Assembly: GCA_040754625.1 (NCBI GenBank)
Contig: JBFMCF010000124.1
Location: forward strand, 1 to 48,236
Length of the DNA: 48,236 bases
From: a bacterium
Lineage (GTDB): Bacteria; JACRDZ01; JAQUKH01
Direction of reading: 5' to 3'
Below are positions 18,040-26,560 of this stretch, piece after piece (positions within the stretch are counted from its first letter, which is position 1; the number at the start of each line of letters is the position of its first letter). The notes beneath the pieces are model-generated. The model was not told the DNA's origin. It was given only the letters and a program-made list of their open reading frames with translations, and searched no databases. The translations under genes and the position numbers were made by a program.

Positions 18040-18966
18040 ATGAAACTTTCAATAATTATTGTTAATTGGAACACCGGAAATTTATTGAGAAACTGCCTGA
18101 GATCCATTTACGAAAATTACGGCCCGGCGGATTTTGAAGTTATAGTTGTTGATAATGATTCTAAAGACGGAAGCCCCAGGATGGTGGGAAAAGATTTCCC
18201 TGAAATTAAACTGATTAAAAACAAAGAGAACATGGGTTTCTCAAAGGCGAATAACCAGGCGATAGAAATATGCAGGGGAGATTACGTACTTATTTTAAAT
18301 CCCGATATAATTATTAAAAAAAATGCGATAGAAAACATGCTGGAATTTTTAAATGTTAATAACGATGCCGGTGCAGCAGGCGCCAAATTCCTTAACCCTG
18401 ATGGAAGTGTTCAAAAAGCGGGGTATTACCGGAGGTCTCCGTCCATAATTCAAATACTTTTATTTTATACAATACTTAACAGAATATTCAGGCATTTCCC
18501 GGGAATATGTTCCCGTTACTGGGAGAATGACGATATGGATAACCGGCACGAGGTTGACCAGATTCCGGGTGCCTGCGTTCTGGTTAAAAGAGAGGTCCTC
18601 GAAAAAACAGGAGGATTTGACGAGGATTATTTTATATGGTATGAGGATGTTGACTGGTGTTTCAGGATAAAAAGGGCCGGGTGGAAATTATATTATTGCC
18701 ATGATGCTGAAATGGTGCATTATGGCGGGCAGAGTTTCATAAATGTCAATTCGGGTGAAAAAATTATTCTGTTTTATGCGGGCTTATTAAAATATTTTCA
18801 AAAGAACCATTCAAAAACAGATTATTTTCTGGCACGTTCAATAATTACCGTAAATTTTTTGATTGTCAATACAGCCCAGATATTAATGTATCCTTTTGCG
18901 GCAAAAAAACGCGGGATTTGGCGGGACAATATTTCCGCGCGCTGGAGATTTATAAAAAATGCATAG
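18040..18966 (+). CDS. Family 2 glycosyltransferase (rhamnosyltransferase-like)
   Basis: A 308-residue GT-A fold enzyme. The N-terminus LSIIIVNWNTGNLLRNCL, VVDNDSKDGS and GFSKANNQAI are typical of the WbbL/rhamnosyltransferase subgroup, and the nucleotide/metal site LILNPDI is present. The acceptor motif region is DEDYFIWYEDVDWCFR. A C-terminal hydrophobic stretch may touch the membrane. I choose the ATG at 18040 over a TTG at 18031 inside the flippase gene. The sugar cannot be read from the sequence. Confidence 0.9.
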   Translation: MKLSIIIVNWNTGNLLRNCLRSIYENYGPADFEVIVVDNDSKDGSPRMVGKDFPEIKLIKNKENMGFSKANNQAIEICRGDYVLILNPDIIIKKNAIENMLEFLNVNNDAGAAGAKFLNPDGSVQKAGYYRRSPSIIQILLFYTILNRIFRHFPGICSRYWENDDMDNRHEVDQIPGACVLVKREVLEKTGGFDEDYFIWYEDVDWCFRIKRAGWKLYYCHDAEMVHYGGQSFINVNSGEKIILFYAGLLKYFQKNHSKTDYFLARSIITVNFLIVNTAQILMYPFAAKKRGIWRDNISARWRFIKNA

Positions 18967-20320
18967 AAACATTTTTAAAAATCGGTTTGATAATAAAAAA
19001 AACAAATGGCTGACATTGATTTTATTATTGTATTTTGTTCTTGCAATAAATTATGCTTTAAACGTTCCAATATTTGAAGCGCCGGACGAGCCGGACCATT
19101 TTGCGCATATAAAATATTTGGTAAATAATAAACGGCTGCCGTTTTTAAACGTAAAAACGGCAGATGAGCCTGCCACAGCGATACATCCGCCGCTTTATTA
19201 CTTTTTGAGCGCCATTATTTATGCCCCGTTCCAGGTTTTTGATCATCCGGTTGAGGTTATTCCCAATGAAAAATTCAGTTTAAAAAGCAGAAATAAATTT
19301 TTTCACGGTGAGGAAAAAATAATAAACCATATACCGTTTTATATTATAAGGTTGTTTTCCATTATGCTGGGAATGGGGACAATTATTTTCGGGTGGAAAA
19401 TCGCGGCAGAATTTTTTAGGGAGAATCATTATCTCGTTAATTTATCCGCCGCTCTAATCGCTTTTATTCCACAGTTTGTTTATGTCAGCAGTGTTATCAA
19501 CAGCGACAACCTGGCGAATTTTATTTCTACAATTGCTTTTTGGATTTTAATAAAAGTGGCCCAAAAAGAATATAATAGGAAAATTTATGTTGTTTTTTTG
19601 GGGATTTTGACGGGACTGGCGGCTATTACAAAATTTACAGTCCTGTTTTTAATCCCTTTTTCAGTTATTGTTTTTTATATTATAAAAAACAATAAAAAGG
19701 AGTTTTACGGTAATGTCATAATTATTTTTGTCCTTGTCATTGTTGTTTCCGGCTGGTACTATCTTAGAAACTACTTGATATACGGTTTTGCTTTGGGAGG
19801 GAATTTTGTGATAAAAAGAAGTATTTTCTCTTCGTATTTTATAAAACCTTTTGCGAATATCATGCTTCTTTCTTTTTTTGGGCTTTTTGGCTGGATGAGT
19901 ATACTTATGGGCAAACTTGTCTATTGTTTTTATATATTATTTTATGGATTTGGTTTTTTCACATCATTAGGATTCATTTTTAAAAATTCATCATTAACAG
20001 AAAAACATCCTGACATGAAAGTCTTAAATTGGATTTTGTTTTTAAGTATTATATTAAGTTTGGCGTCTAATATAAGATATAATATGAATAGCGATGATTA
20101 CCAGGGGAGGCATATGCTTCCGATTATTGCCCCTTTTGCGGTTTTAACGGTCCAGGGATTTTATTATATATTTTTTTGGTTCAAAGGAAAATATCTTATA
20201 AATCTATCGGAAAAAATAAAAACAATTTTTATTGTTGTGTTGATATTTGTCTTAGCGTATTTAAATATTTTTGTTGTTAATACCTACATTAAGCAGAGTT
20301 TTGCCGGGGCATTTATATGA
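18959..20320 (+). CDS. Polytopic membrane glycosyltransferase-like protein (PMT/ArnT or DUF2142 type)
   Basis: A 453-residue protein with about 11 hydrophobic segments. The first external loop carries EAPDEPDHFAH and later HPPLYYFLSA, the acidic and His-Pro-Pro motifs of GT-C fold enzymes that use polyprenyl-phosphate sugars. It probably adds a sugar to the polysaccharide or a lipid on the outer face of the inner membrane. It overlaps its neighbours by 8 and 4 bases, so translation is coupled within the polysaccharide run. Confidence 0.75.
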   Translation: MHRNIFKNRFDNKKNKWLTLILLLYFVLAINYALNVPIFEAPDEPDHFAHIKYLVNNKRLPFLNVKTADEPATAIHPPLYYFLSAIIYAPFQVFDHPVEVIPNEKFSLKSRNKFFHGEEKIINHIPFYIIRLFSIMLGMGTIIFGWKIAAEFFRENHYLVNLSAALIAFIPQFVYVSSVINSDNLANFISTIAFWILIKVAQKEYNRKIYVVFLGILTGLAAITKFTVLFLIPFSVIVFYIIKNNKKEFYGNVIIIFVLVIVVSGWYYLRNYLIYGFALGGNFVIKRSIFSSYFIKPFANIMLLSFFGLFGWMSILMGKLVYCFYILFYGFGFFTSLGFIFKNSSLTEKHPDMKVLNWILFLSIILSLASNIRYNMNSDDYQGRHMLPIIAPFAVLTVQGFYYIFFWFKGKYLINLSEKIKTIFIVVLIFVLAYLNIFVVNTYIKQSFAGAFI

Positions 20321-21243
20321 TTTCGATAATTATTGTGACATGGAATTCCGGAGAGCATTTATTTTCATGTTTGAAATCGGTTAAAAGCCAGACCGAAAAG
20401 GATTTAGAATTAGTTATTGTTGACAATAACTCAAGTGATTCGACAAAAGAAATAATAAAATCGTTTAAAACGGACATATTTATAGAAAATTCAAGCAACC
20501 TGGGGTTCGCAAGGGCAAATAACCAGGGTATCAGTGTCTCTAAGGGAGACTATATCCTGACATTAAATCCTGATGTGATCCTTGGCCCGCATTATTTAAA
20601 AAAAGTAAGAGAAGAAATTAAAAAAAAAGAAAAAACAGGTATGGTTTCAGGTATGCTGATAAGGCCCTCGGGGGTAATCGATTCACAGGGAATTTATCTA
20701 AGTAGCAGCAGGAGATTTTACGACATAGGGGAGGGGAGAGAATCTGGGACCCATCCAGGTTATGAACTGCTTGGCCCCTGTGCGGCGGCAGGTTTTTACA
20801 GCAGAAAAATGCTCGATGATATAAAAATCCCCCTTAGTCCCCCTTTTACAAAGGGGGAAATAGGGGGATTTGAATATTTTGATGAGGATTTTTTCGCTTA
20901 TATTGAGGACGTGGATTTGGCCTGGCGCGCAAATATCCTGGGATGGAAAGCGGCTTATTGCCATGACGCGGTAGCAACGCATTTCAGGGGGGGGAGCCGC
21001 ATTGATTCGCAGTGGAAGCAGTATCTTAGTTTTCGAAACCGTTATCTTATGATTATTAAAAATGAAAAGGTCACGCATTTAATGAGATACTTTTATCTTT
21101 TTATCTTATACGATTTAACCAGGGTGATATTTTTGTTTTTCAAAAATAAATATGTTACCGATGATAACCTGAAATTTTCAAATCTTTTAAAAAAGGCATG
21201 GAAGAAAAGAAAACTTATCCTGAAAAAACAGTTTCAATTATAA
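20317..21243 (+). CDS. Family 2 glycosyltransferase with in-frame repeat insertion
   Basis: A 308-residue GT2 enzyme: ISIIIVTWNSGEHLFSCLKS, IVDNNSSDSTKE, LGFARANNQGI, ILTLNPDV, and DEDFFAYIEDVDLAWR. It is paralogous to the genes at 18040 and 21198. Between MLDD and EYFDEDFFAY it carries IKIPLSPPFTKGEIGGF, encoded by the family 1 palindromic repeat, at a place where the paralogues have an unrelated or shorter stretch. The start codon overlaps the previous stop (ATGA). Catalytic motifs are intact. Confidence 0.9.
   Translation: MISIIIVTWNSGEHLFSCLKSVKSQTEKDLELVIVDNNSSDSTKEIIKSFKTDIFIENSSNLGFARANNQGISVSKGDYILTLNPDVILGPHYLKKVREEIKKKEKTGMVSGMLIRPSGVIDSQGIYLSSSRRFYDIGEGRESGTHPGYELLGPCAAAGFYSRKMLDDIKIPLSPPFTKGEIGGFEYFDEDFFAYIEDVDLAWRANILGWKAAYCHDAVATHFRGGSRIDSQWKQYLSFRNRYLMIIKNEKVTHLMRYFYLFILYDLTRVIFLFFKNKYVTDDNLKFSNLLKKAWKKRKLILKKQFQL
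20825..20871 (+). repeat. Dispersed palindromic repeat (family 1) inside a glycosyltransferase gene
   Basis: A 47-base palindrome from AAATCCCCC to GGGGGATTT, translated in the same frame as the tsaC copy to give a near-identical peptide (KIPLxPPFxKGExGGF). Confidence 0.9.
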
Positions 21244-22199
21244 TCATTAATTGGAATGGCGAGAAATATCTTCATGACTGTATTAAATCTGCCAGGTCGC
21301 AAAATTACGGGGTTTTTGAAATAATACTGGTTGATAACGCATCAAAAGATAATTCTTTATGTAGTTTACCCAAGGACGTTATTTTAATTAAAAATGATTC
21401 AAATAAAGGGTTTTGCGCGGCGGCCAACCAGGGAATTAAAACAGCTTCGGGGGAATTCATTATTTTATTAAATCAGGATATTATTCTTGACAGAAATTTT
21501 ATTAAAAAGATTATTGATACTTTTACGGAAAATAAAAATACAGGAATGGTTTCAGGCAAAATATTAAGAATGGATAAAAAGACGATAGATTCAACCGGCC
21601 AGTTTATGAATTATTGGCTGAAACCAGTTGAAAGGGGATATAATAAGAAAGACTATGGGCAATTTGATAAAAAAACGGAAATATTTTCAGTCTGCGGGGC
21701 CGCGGCATGTTATCGGAGGGAGATGCTGGAAGATATAAAAATTGAAATAAAAACGCAAGTGGATGAAAAGCAGGATGAGTATTTCGATGAAAATTTTTTT
21801 GCATTTTATGAAGATATGGATTTAGGATGGAGGGCACAGTCAAGAGGATGGAGGGCATTCTATAATCCGGAAGCAATTGTGTATCACCAGAGAGGGGGGA
21901 CGCAAAAGGGAAAACAGAGGTTCCAGATTTTAGGACGCTCTCCTGATTTACAGTTGAAGATTATAGCCAACAGGTATTTTATGATAATAAAAAATATTTC
22001 AAAAACGCATTTTTTGGTTTATTCACCGTTTTTGCTGATAAGAAGCACAATAGATTTACTGTTTATAATTTTTTATATTAAGAATTTTAAAAAAGTGCTG
22101 AATGAAATGATATTATTTAAGCCCGCATGGGAAAAGCGGGGTATAATTAAATCGAGAAAGTTGGTTTCTGATAAGATTATCCGGAAATTTATTGTTTGA
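21198..22199 (+). CDS. Family 2 glycosyltransferase
   Basis: A 333-residue GT2 enzyme of the same subgroup as its two upstream paralogues: SIIIINWNGEKYLHDCIKS, LVDNASKDNS, NKGFCAAANQGI, IILLNQDI and DENFFAFYEDMDLGWR. The N-terminus overlaps the preceding gene by 46 bases, but the ATG at 21198 keeps the full first beta strand. A C-terminal hydrophobic segment (FLVYSPFLLIRSTIDLLFII) suggests membrane association. The three paralogues in a row suggest successive addition of related sugars. Confidence 0.9.
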   Translation: MEEKKTYPEKTVSIIIINWNGEKYLHDCIKSARSQNYGVFEIILVDNASKDNSLCSLPKDVILIKNDSNKGFCAAANQGIKTASGEFIILLNQDIILDRNFIKKIIDTFTENKNTGMVSGKILRMDKKTIDSTGQFMNYWLKPVERGYNKKDYGQFDKKTEIFSVCGAAACYRREMLEDIKIEIKTQVDEKQDEYFDENFFAFYEDMDLGWRAQSRGWRAFYNPEAIVYHQRGGTQKGKQRFQILGRSPDLQLKIIANRYFMIIKNISKTHFLVYSPFLLIRSTIDLLFIIFYIKNFKKVLNEMILFKPAWEKRGIIKSRKLVSDKIIRKFIV

Positions 22200-22204
22200 A
22201 AAAT

Positions 22205-23236
22205 ATGAGCCTTATTTATTTGATAATATTTATATGTTCATTTTTGTTAGCCTTGTTTCTGACACCGTTTTTCAGGAATTTGGCACTTAGATTAAATATT
22301 TTAGATAATCCGGCGACAAATGCCCTGAAAACCCAGGATAAACCTGTGCCGTATCTTGGCGGGCTCGCTATCTATTTTTCCTTTATTATAGTTATTATCG
22401 GTGTGATAATGTTTTCCAGGCTTGAATTCAGCCCCGATATTGTGAGCATTATCATAGGAGGGACTGTAATCTGCCTCCTGGGGTTTATAGATGATATTTA
22501 CAAATTGAGGCCTTTAATTAAATTTGTTTTTCAGTTTGTAGCCGCATTAATTCTCATATATTTTGATTTAAGGCTGAAAATATTTTTTTTGCCAAAAGCA
22601 GTAAATATTTTATTGACAATTTTATGGATTGTCGGAATTACAAACGCGTTTAACCTGATTGATATTATGGACGGGCTGTCCGGCGGTGTGGCTTTTATCG
22701 CGGGCATGACCTTTTTGTTTGTAGGGCTGCCCACTAACCAGATTTTTATTATTCTGTTTTCCTGCGCCCTCACAGGTTCAGTTATCGGATTTTTGCCGTA
22801 TAATTTGAAGCCTGCTTCAATCTATATGGGAGATGCCGGGAGTCAATTCCTGGGATTTGTGCTTTCTGCGATAGCTATCGGTGAAAGTTATACTGCGGTA
22901 AACAATGCCGCACTTTTAAGCCCGATATTGATTCTTGGTATCCCGGTTTACGATACAATTCTTGTCTCAATACTGAGGATAAAACAGAAAAAAAGCCCTT
23001 TTTTGGGAAGCCCGGACCATTTTGCTTTAAGGCTGGAGGCACTGGGTATCGACAGGCAGTTTGTGGTCATTATAATTTATCTTTTGACCATTATACTGGG
23101 CCAGGCTTCCTATATTGCAACGCAGGTAAATCTTTACGGAGCTGTATTTACATATGCGTTAATTTGCCTTATGGCGGTGGTTTTCGGATGGAAACTGGGG
23201 AAGATAAAGATGGCGAGGGAAAAAACAGGTGAATGA
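22205..23236 (+). CDS. WecA/MraY-like undecaprenyl-phosphate sugar-1-phosphate transferase
   Basis: A 343-residue polytopic enzyme of glycosyltransferase family 4. Conserved cytoplasmic-loop motifs are visible: PVPYLGGLAIYF, GFIDDIYKLRP, NAFNLIDIMDGLSGG, YMGDAGSQFLGF and the His-containing SPDHFALRLEA near residue 275, characteristic of WecA-type rather than MraY proteins. It would start a lipid-linked polysaccharide by moving a HexNAc-1-phosphate to undecaprenyl phosphate. The ATG at 22205 is chosen; a TTG at 22196 overlaps the previous gene. Hydrophobic helices fill most of the length. Confidence 0.92.
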   Translation: MSLIYLIIFICSFLLALFLTPFFRNLALRLNILDNPATNALKTQDKPVPYLGGLAIYFSFIIVIIGVIMFSRLEFSPDIVSIIIGGTVICLLGFIDDIYKLRPLIKFVFQFVAALILIYFDLRLKIFFLPKAVNILLTILWIVGITNAFNLIDIMDGLSGGVAFIAGMTFLFVGLPTNQIFIILFSCALTGSVIGFLPYNLKPASIYMGDAGSQFLGFVLSAIAIGESYTAVNNAALLSPILILGIPVYDTILVSILRIKQKKSPFLGSPDHFALRLEALGIDRQFVVIIIYLLTIILGQASYIATQVNLYGAVFTYALICLMAVVFGWKLGKIKMAREKTGE

Positions 23237-24521
23237 ACCAGTGGTAATTCTTGGGGCGGGACTGACCGGCCTTAGTACGGCATATCATTTGAACAAAGAT
23301 TATCATATTTTTGAAAAAGAAAATGAGGTCGGGGGTCTTTGCCGGTCATATAGAGTTGATGGATTTACTTTCGACTATACAGGGCATCTTCTATTTTTAA
23401 AAAACCCGTTGATAAAAAAACTGGTTGTTGATTTAATAGGGGATAATTTAATCAAGCATCAAAGAAAATCGTGGGTTTATCTGAAAAATCAATTGATTAA
23501 GTTTCCATTCCAGGCAAATTTTGGTTCACTGCCGGACAGTATAGCAAAGGAATGCCTGGGTGATTTTATTTTCACGTATGGTTATAATCAGGGAAAAAAT
23601 TATACTAACCTTTTGAAATGGCTGGAAAACAGGTTCGGCAAAGGATTGACGGGATGTTTTCTAAGGCCCTATAATCAAAAGATGTGGAAAGTCCCCCTAT
23701 CCGGGATAACACTCGACTGGGTAGATAAGTTTATACCCCAGCCTGATTTAAATGAGGTTATTGATGGTGTGCTGGATATCGGTCAAAAAAGATACGGTTA
23801 TAATACTGAGTTTTTTTATCCCAAAAAAGGCGGTATTTTTTCACTGCCCCTGGCGTTTAAAAAAGGTGTTAAAAATTTACATTTAGATGAGGAAGTTTCA
23901 GAAATATTTTTAGGAAAGAAATTAATACGCTTTAAATCAGGGAATGAAGTCTTATTTTCCAGGATTGTTTCAACGATCCCTCTGCCTGAACTCTTGGAAA
24001 TCATTAAAGATATACCGGTTGAAATAAAATCAAAAGCCAAAGACTTGCAATATACTTCAGTTTATAACATAAACCTGGGTGTTGATAAAAAATGCGGCCC
24101 GGGTGTTCACTGGATTTACCTGCCGGAAAAAAGGTACCCATTTTACCGGTTTGGCTTTGGTTCAAAATTTTCAAAATTTATGGCTCCGGAAGGGAGGTCG
24201 TCAATTTATGTTGAAATTTCTTATTCTCCCGGCAAACCGTTTAATAAAAAAGGCATGTTGGCCAATACAATCGAAAAATTAACTGAACTTAAAGTAATTT
24301 CTAATAAAATCGATATTAACGTAGTGAAAATACTGGATATTAAATATGCGTATATTATCTATAACCTTGCAAGGCAGAGATATTTAAAGTCTATTTTGGA
24401 TTATCTTGAATCCCAGGGTATTTTTTCATGCGGGAGATACGGCGCGTGGGAATATTCATCCATGAATGACGCAATTTATTGCGGGATGAACATAGCGAAA
24501 AAAATAAATGAAACCATGTAA
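23229..24521 (+). CDS. FAD-dependent amine oxidase / UDP-galactopyranose mutase-like protein
   Basis: A 430-residue flavoprotein with an N-terminal dinucleotide fold (VVILGAGLTGLSTAYHL), the acidic FEKENEVGGLCRSY linker and FDYTGHLLFL, shared by protoporphyrinogen-oxidase-like and UDP-galactopyranose mutase-like enzymes. The C-terminal FAD contact appears as IFSCGRYGAWEYSSMNDA. Its place among polysaccharide genes suggests a role in sugar or lipid-carrier modification rather than haem synthesis, but the substrate is not evident. The GTG start overlaps the previous gene by 8 bases. Confidence 0.82.
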   Translation: MNEPVVILGAGLTGLSTAYHLNKDYHIFEKENEVGGLCRSYRVDGFTFDYTGHLLFLKNPLIKKLVVDLIGDNLIKHQRKSWVYLKNQLIKFPFQANFGSLPDSIAKECLGDFIFTYGYNQGKNYTNLLKWLENRFGKGLTGCFLRPYNQKMWKVPLSGITLDWVDKFIPQPDLNEVIDGVLDIGQKRYGYNTEFFYPKKGGIFSLPLAFKKGVKNLHLDEEVSEIFLGKKLIRFKSGNEVLFSRIVSTIPLPELLEIIKDIPVEIKSKAKDLQYTSVYNINLGVDKKCGPGVHWIYLPEKRYPFYRFGFGSKFSKFMAPEGRSSIYVEISYSPGKPFNKKGMLANTIEKLTELKVISNKIDINVVKILDIKYAYIIYNLARQRYLKSILDYLESQGIFSCGRYGAWEYSSMNDAIYCGMNIAKKINETM

Positions 24522-25677
24522 AATAATTCAGATAGTTACTAAGCTGGAATTAGGCGGAGCACAGGTGATTGTGCTTGACCTGTGCAGGAAATTAATCGCG
24601 GAAAATATGGAGGTCATTTTAATCACAAATGACGAGGGGATACTTGTCCCCGACGCGAAAGCGATTAAAAATCTAAAGATATATTTTGTTCCCGAATTAG
24701 ACAGGAAAATAAATATTAAAAAGGACATAAAGTGTTTAATTACGCTTAGCAAAATTTTGAAAAAAGAAAAACCTTATATAGTCCATACACATAGCTCAAA
24801 AGCTGGTATTTTAGGGAGGCTCGCGGCAAGGATTAATAAGGTGCCCATCGTTGTCCATACCATTCATGGATTTGCATTTAATGAGAGCCAGAATGCATTT
24901 TATAATAAATTTATTGTTTTTTTGGAAAGACTTTCCGCCCGTTGGGCCGACATTTTAATCGCAGTTTCTTATGATGTAATGTTAAAAGGCCAGCATAAAA
25001 ATATCGGCAGGGAGGATCAATACAGGGTAATTTGTAACGGTGTTGATATTAGCTTGTTGAGAAATATAAAAATAGACAAAAATAATAAAATTAAAGAACT
25101 TAATCTTGATGCATCATTTCCAATAATAGGAATGATTGCCTGTTTAAAGCCGCAGAAATCCCCCCAGGATTTTGTTAAGGTGGCGGAGACGGTCCTTCAA
25201 AAAAATAAAAATGCGCAATTTATTTTGATAGGAGACGGTATTTTAAGAAATGAAGTCGAGATGTTAATAAATAATTATGAACTGGAAGATAATGTCCACC
25301 TTTTAGGATGGCGCAGGGACATTCCTGATCTTTTGTCCATTATGGATATTTTTGTTCTGACTTCTTTGTGGGAAGGGCTGCCTTTGACTGTTCTCGAGGC
25401 CATGACCTGTAAAAAGCCCGTAGTAGTGACTAATATCGACGGGAATAAGGATATCGTGATTGACGGGCAGAATGGTTTTTTGTGCGAACCGGGGAATATA
25501 AAACAAATGGCGGAAAAAATAATTTATTTGATCGAGAACCCTTATTATGCCGAAACTATGGGATTATCGGCCTACAGGTTTGTCCAGAACTTTGATAAAG
25601 AAAAAATGCTTGACGGGAACATTGAAATATATAAAAAATTGTCCAGGAAATCCTTGAATGAACAGGGTGTCCGGTAA
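24508..25677 (+). CDS. Family 4 glycosyltransferase (GT-B fold)
   Basis: A 389-residue GT4 enzyme. The N-terminal acceptor domain has IIQIVTKLELGGAQ, and HTHSSKAGILGRLAA and VHTIHGFAF follow. The C-terminal nucleotide-sugar domain has IGMIACLKPQKSPQDFV and the family signature EGLPLTVLEAM (the EX7E motif). It overlaps the upstream FAD gene by 14 bases and ends the polysaccharide run. The next promoter begins 23 bases after its stop. Confidence 0.92.
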   Translation: MKPCKIIQIVTKLELGGAQVIVLDLCRKLIAENMEVILITNDEGILVPDAKAIKNLKIYFVPELDRKINIKKDIKCLITLSKILKKEKPYIVHTHSSKAGILGRLAARINKVPIVVHTIHGFAFNESQNAFYNKFIVFLERLSARWADILIAVSYDVMLKGQHKNIGREDQYRVICNGVDISLLRNIKIDKNNKIKELNLDASFPIIGMIACLKPQKSPQDFVKVAETVLQKNKNAQFILIGDGILRNEVEMLINNYELEDNVHLLGWRRDIPDLLSIMDIFVLTSLWEGLPLTVLEAMTCKKPVVVTNIDGNKDIVIDGQNGFLCEPGNIKQMAEKIIYLIENPYYAETMGLSAYRFVQNFDKEKMLDGNIEIYKKLSRKSLNEQGVR

Positions 25678-25700
25678 ACTTATTTAATTCTAATATTTTC

Positions 25701-25728
25701 TTGACAAAAACGGAATTTATGGTATAAT
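25701..25728 (+). promoter_or_regulatory. Promoter of the sigma-factor leader RNA
   Basis: TTGACA (25701-25706), 16 bases, TATAAT (25723-25728) with TGG directly before the -10 (extended -10). The transcript would start near 25735, two bases before the first hexaloop hairpin. Confidence 0.8.
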
Positions 25729-25765
25729 TTTATTAAAATACAAAGAGGTATTAAAAGACATAGAT

Positions 25766-25807
25766 GTCTTCCAGCGGGTTTTTTGCCTGCGGGAAGACTT
25801 TTTTTTT
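25766..25807 (+). terminator. First attenuator of leader C
   Basis: GTCTTCC (25766-25772) pairs with GGAAGAC (25792-25798); an inner GCGGG/CCTGC stem continues it after one mismatch, with a TTTTTTG loop and nine Ts following. Confidence 0.88.
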
Positions 25808-25815
25808 GGAACTAT

Positions 25816-25861
25816 GGCGTTCCTTTTATCCGGTGATGGATTTAAGGGACGCCTTTTTTTT
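25816..25861 (+). terminator. Second attenuator of leader C
   Basis: GGCGTTCC (25816-25823) pairs with GGGACGCC (25846-25853), with an inner ATCC/GGAT stem, then eight Ts. It ends just before the GGGGAG ribosome binding site of the next gene. Confidence 0.85.
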
Positions 25862-25870
25862 GGGGAGAAA

Positions 25871-26389
25871 ATGAATTTTGAAAATATTGTGGAAAGAATT
25901 TCACCCACATTAAAAAATATTACATATAAACTTAACGGCCATTACACATTTTTTAACGATGATGACCTGTTCCAGGAATCGTTAATGCATCTCTGGCTGG
26001 AATACCAGGAAGGAAAATTGGACAATAAAACAGACAGCTATATTCTGCAGGGATGTTATTTCTATCTTAAAAATTACATACGTAAAGTAAACGCCGATAC
26101 AAAGTTTGTAAGCCTTGAAGCTTTAATTGATGATGGAAATAAGGCAACGAGAGAAATATTGTCTTTGAAAGACAAACATTCTGAAGATGATTTTGATAAT
26201 TTAAGCAACAAAATTTTAATTGAAAATATGATGAGAAGTTTCAGCAAGCGGGAAAGAGACATATTGACTTTAATAGCTAGGGGTTTTACAACAAGGGAAA
26301 TAGGTGAGAAATTGAATGTGTCGCATGTCGCGGTCATAAAAGTAACGAATAAAATTAAAGAAAAATGCGGGAAATACGTTAAGGCCTGA
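25871..26389 (+). CDS. Sigma-70 family (ECF-like) transcription factor
   Basis: A 172-residue protein with a sigma region 2-like N-terminal half (DDDLFQESLMHLWLEYQEGK, then YILQGCYFYLKNYIRK) and a C-terminal region 4-like helix-turn-helix (SKRERDILTLIARGFTTREIGEKLNVSHVAVIKVTNKIKEK). That HTH is also close to LuxR-type domains. The ATG at 25871 with GGGGAG upstream is chosen, since everything upstream is the leader and its terminator. No anti-sigma gene is adjacent. Because its mRNA carries an ANTAR-type leader like those of nif and amt, it may be part of the nitrogen response; this is inference. Confidence 0.75.
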   Translation: MNFENIVERISPTLKNITYKLNGHYTFFNDDDLFQESLMHLWLEYQEGKLDNKTDSYILQGCYFYLKNYIRKVNADTKFVSLEALIDDGNKATREILSLKDKHSEDDFDNLSNKILIENMMRSFSKRERDILTLIARGFTTREIGEKLNVSHVAVIKVTNKIKEKCGKYVKA

Positions 26390-26560
26390 AATTTCAAAAT
26401 CCCGTGCCAGCCATTTTAATATGAATTTACAGATACTACGATTCTCCTAAAAATCCACGCAAAGTTATAGCTATAGTGAATAAAGGCAAAAAAAACAAAG
26501 ACAAATAGACGAAAATAGTATAAAATATATTAAATAGAAAATAATAGCAGAGGCTCACAA

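Larger units (their letters stand above)
25737..25861 (+). promoter_or_regulatory. ANTAR-type antitermination leader RNA (copy C) before a sigma-factor-like gene
   Basis: P1 at 25737-25752 is AATAC / GTATT closing the six-base loop AAAGAG. Two bases later P2 at 25755-25770 is AAGAC / GTCTT closing ATAGAT. Both loops have A at position 1 and G at position 4, the known signature of RNA bound by ANTAR-domain antiterminators. The 3' strand of P2 is the 5' strand of a strong terminator (25766-25807), so the two structures exclude each other. A further hairpin at 25808-25823 (GGAAC / GTTCC, loop TATGGC, with T instead of A at position 1) overlaps a second terminator (25816-25861). Confidence 0.8.
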
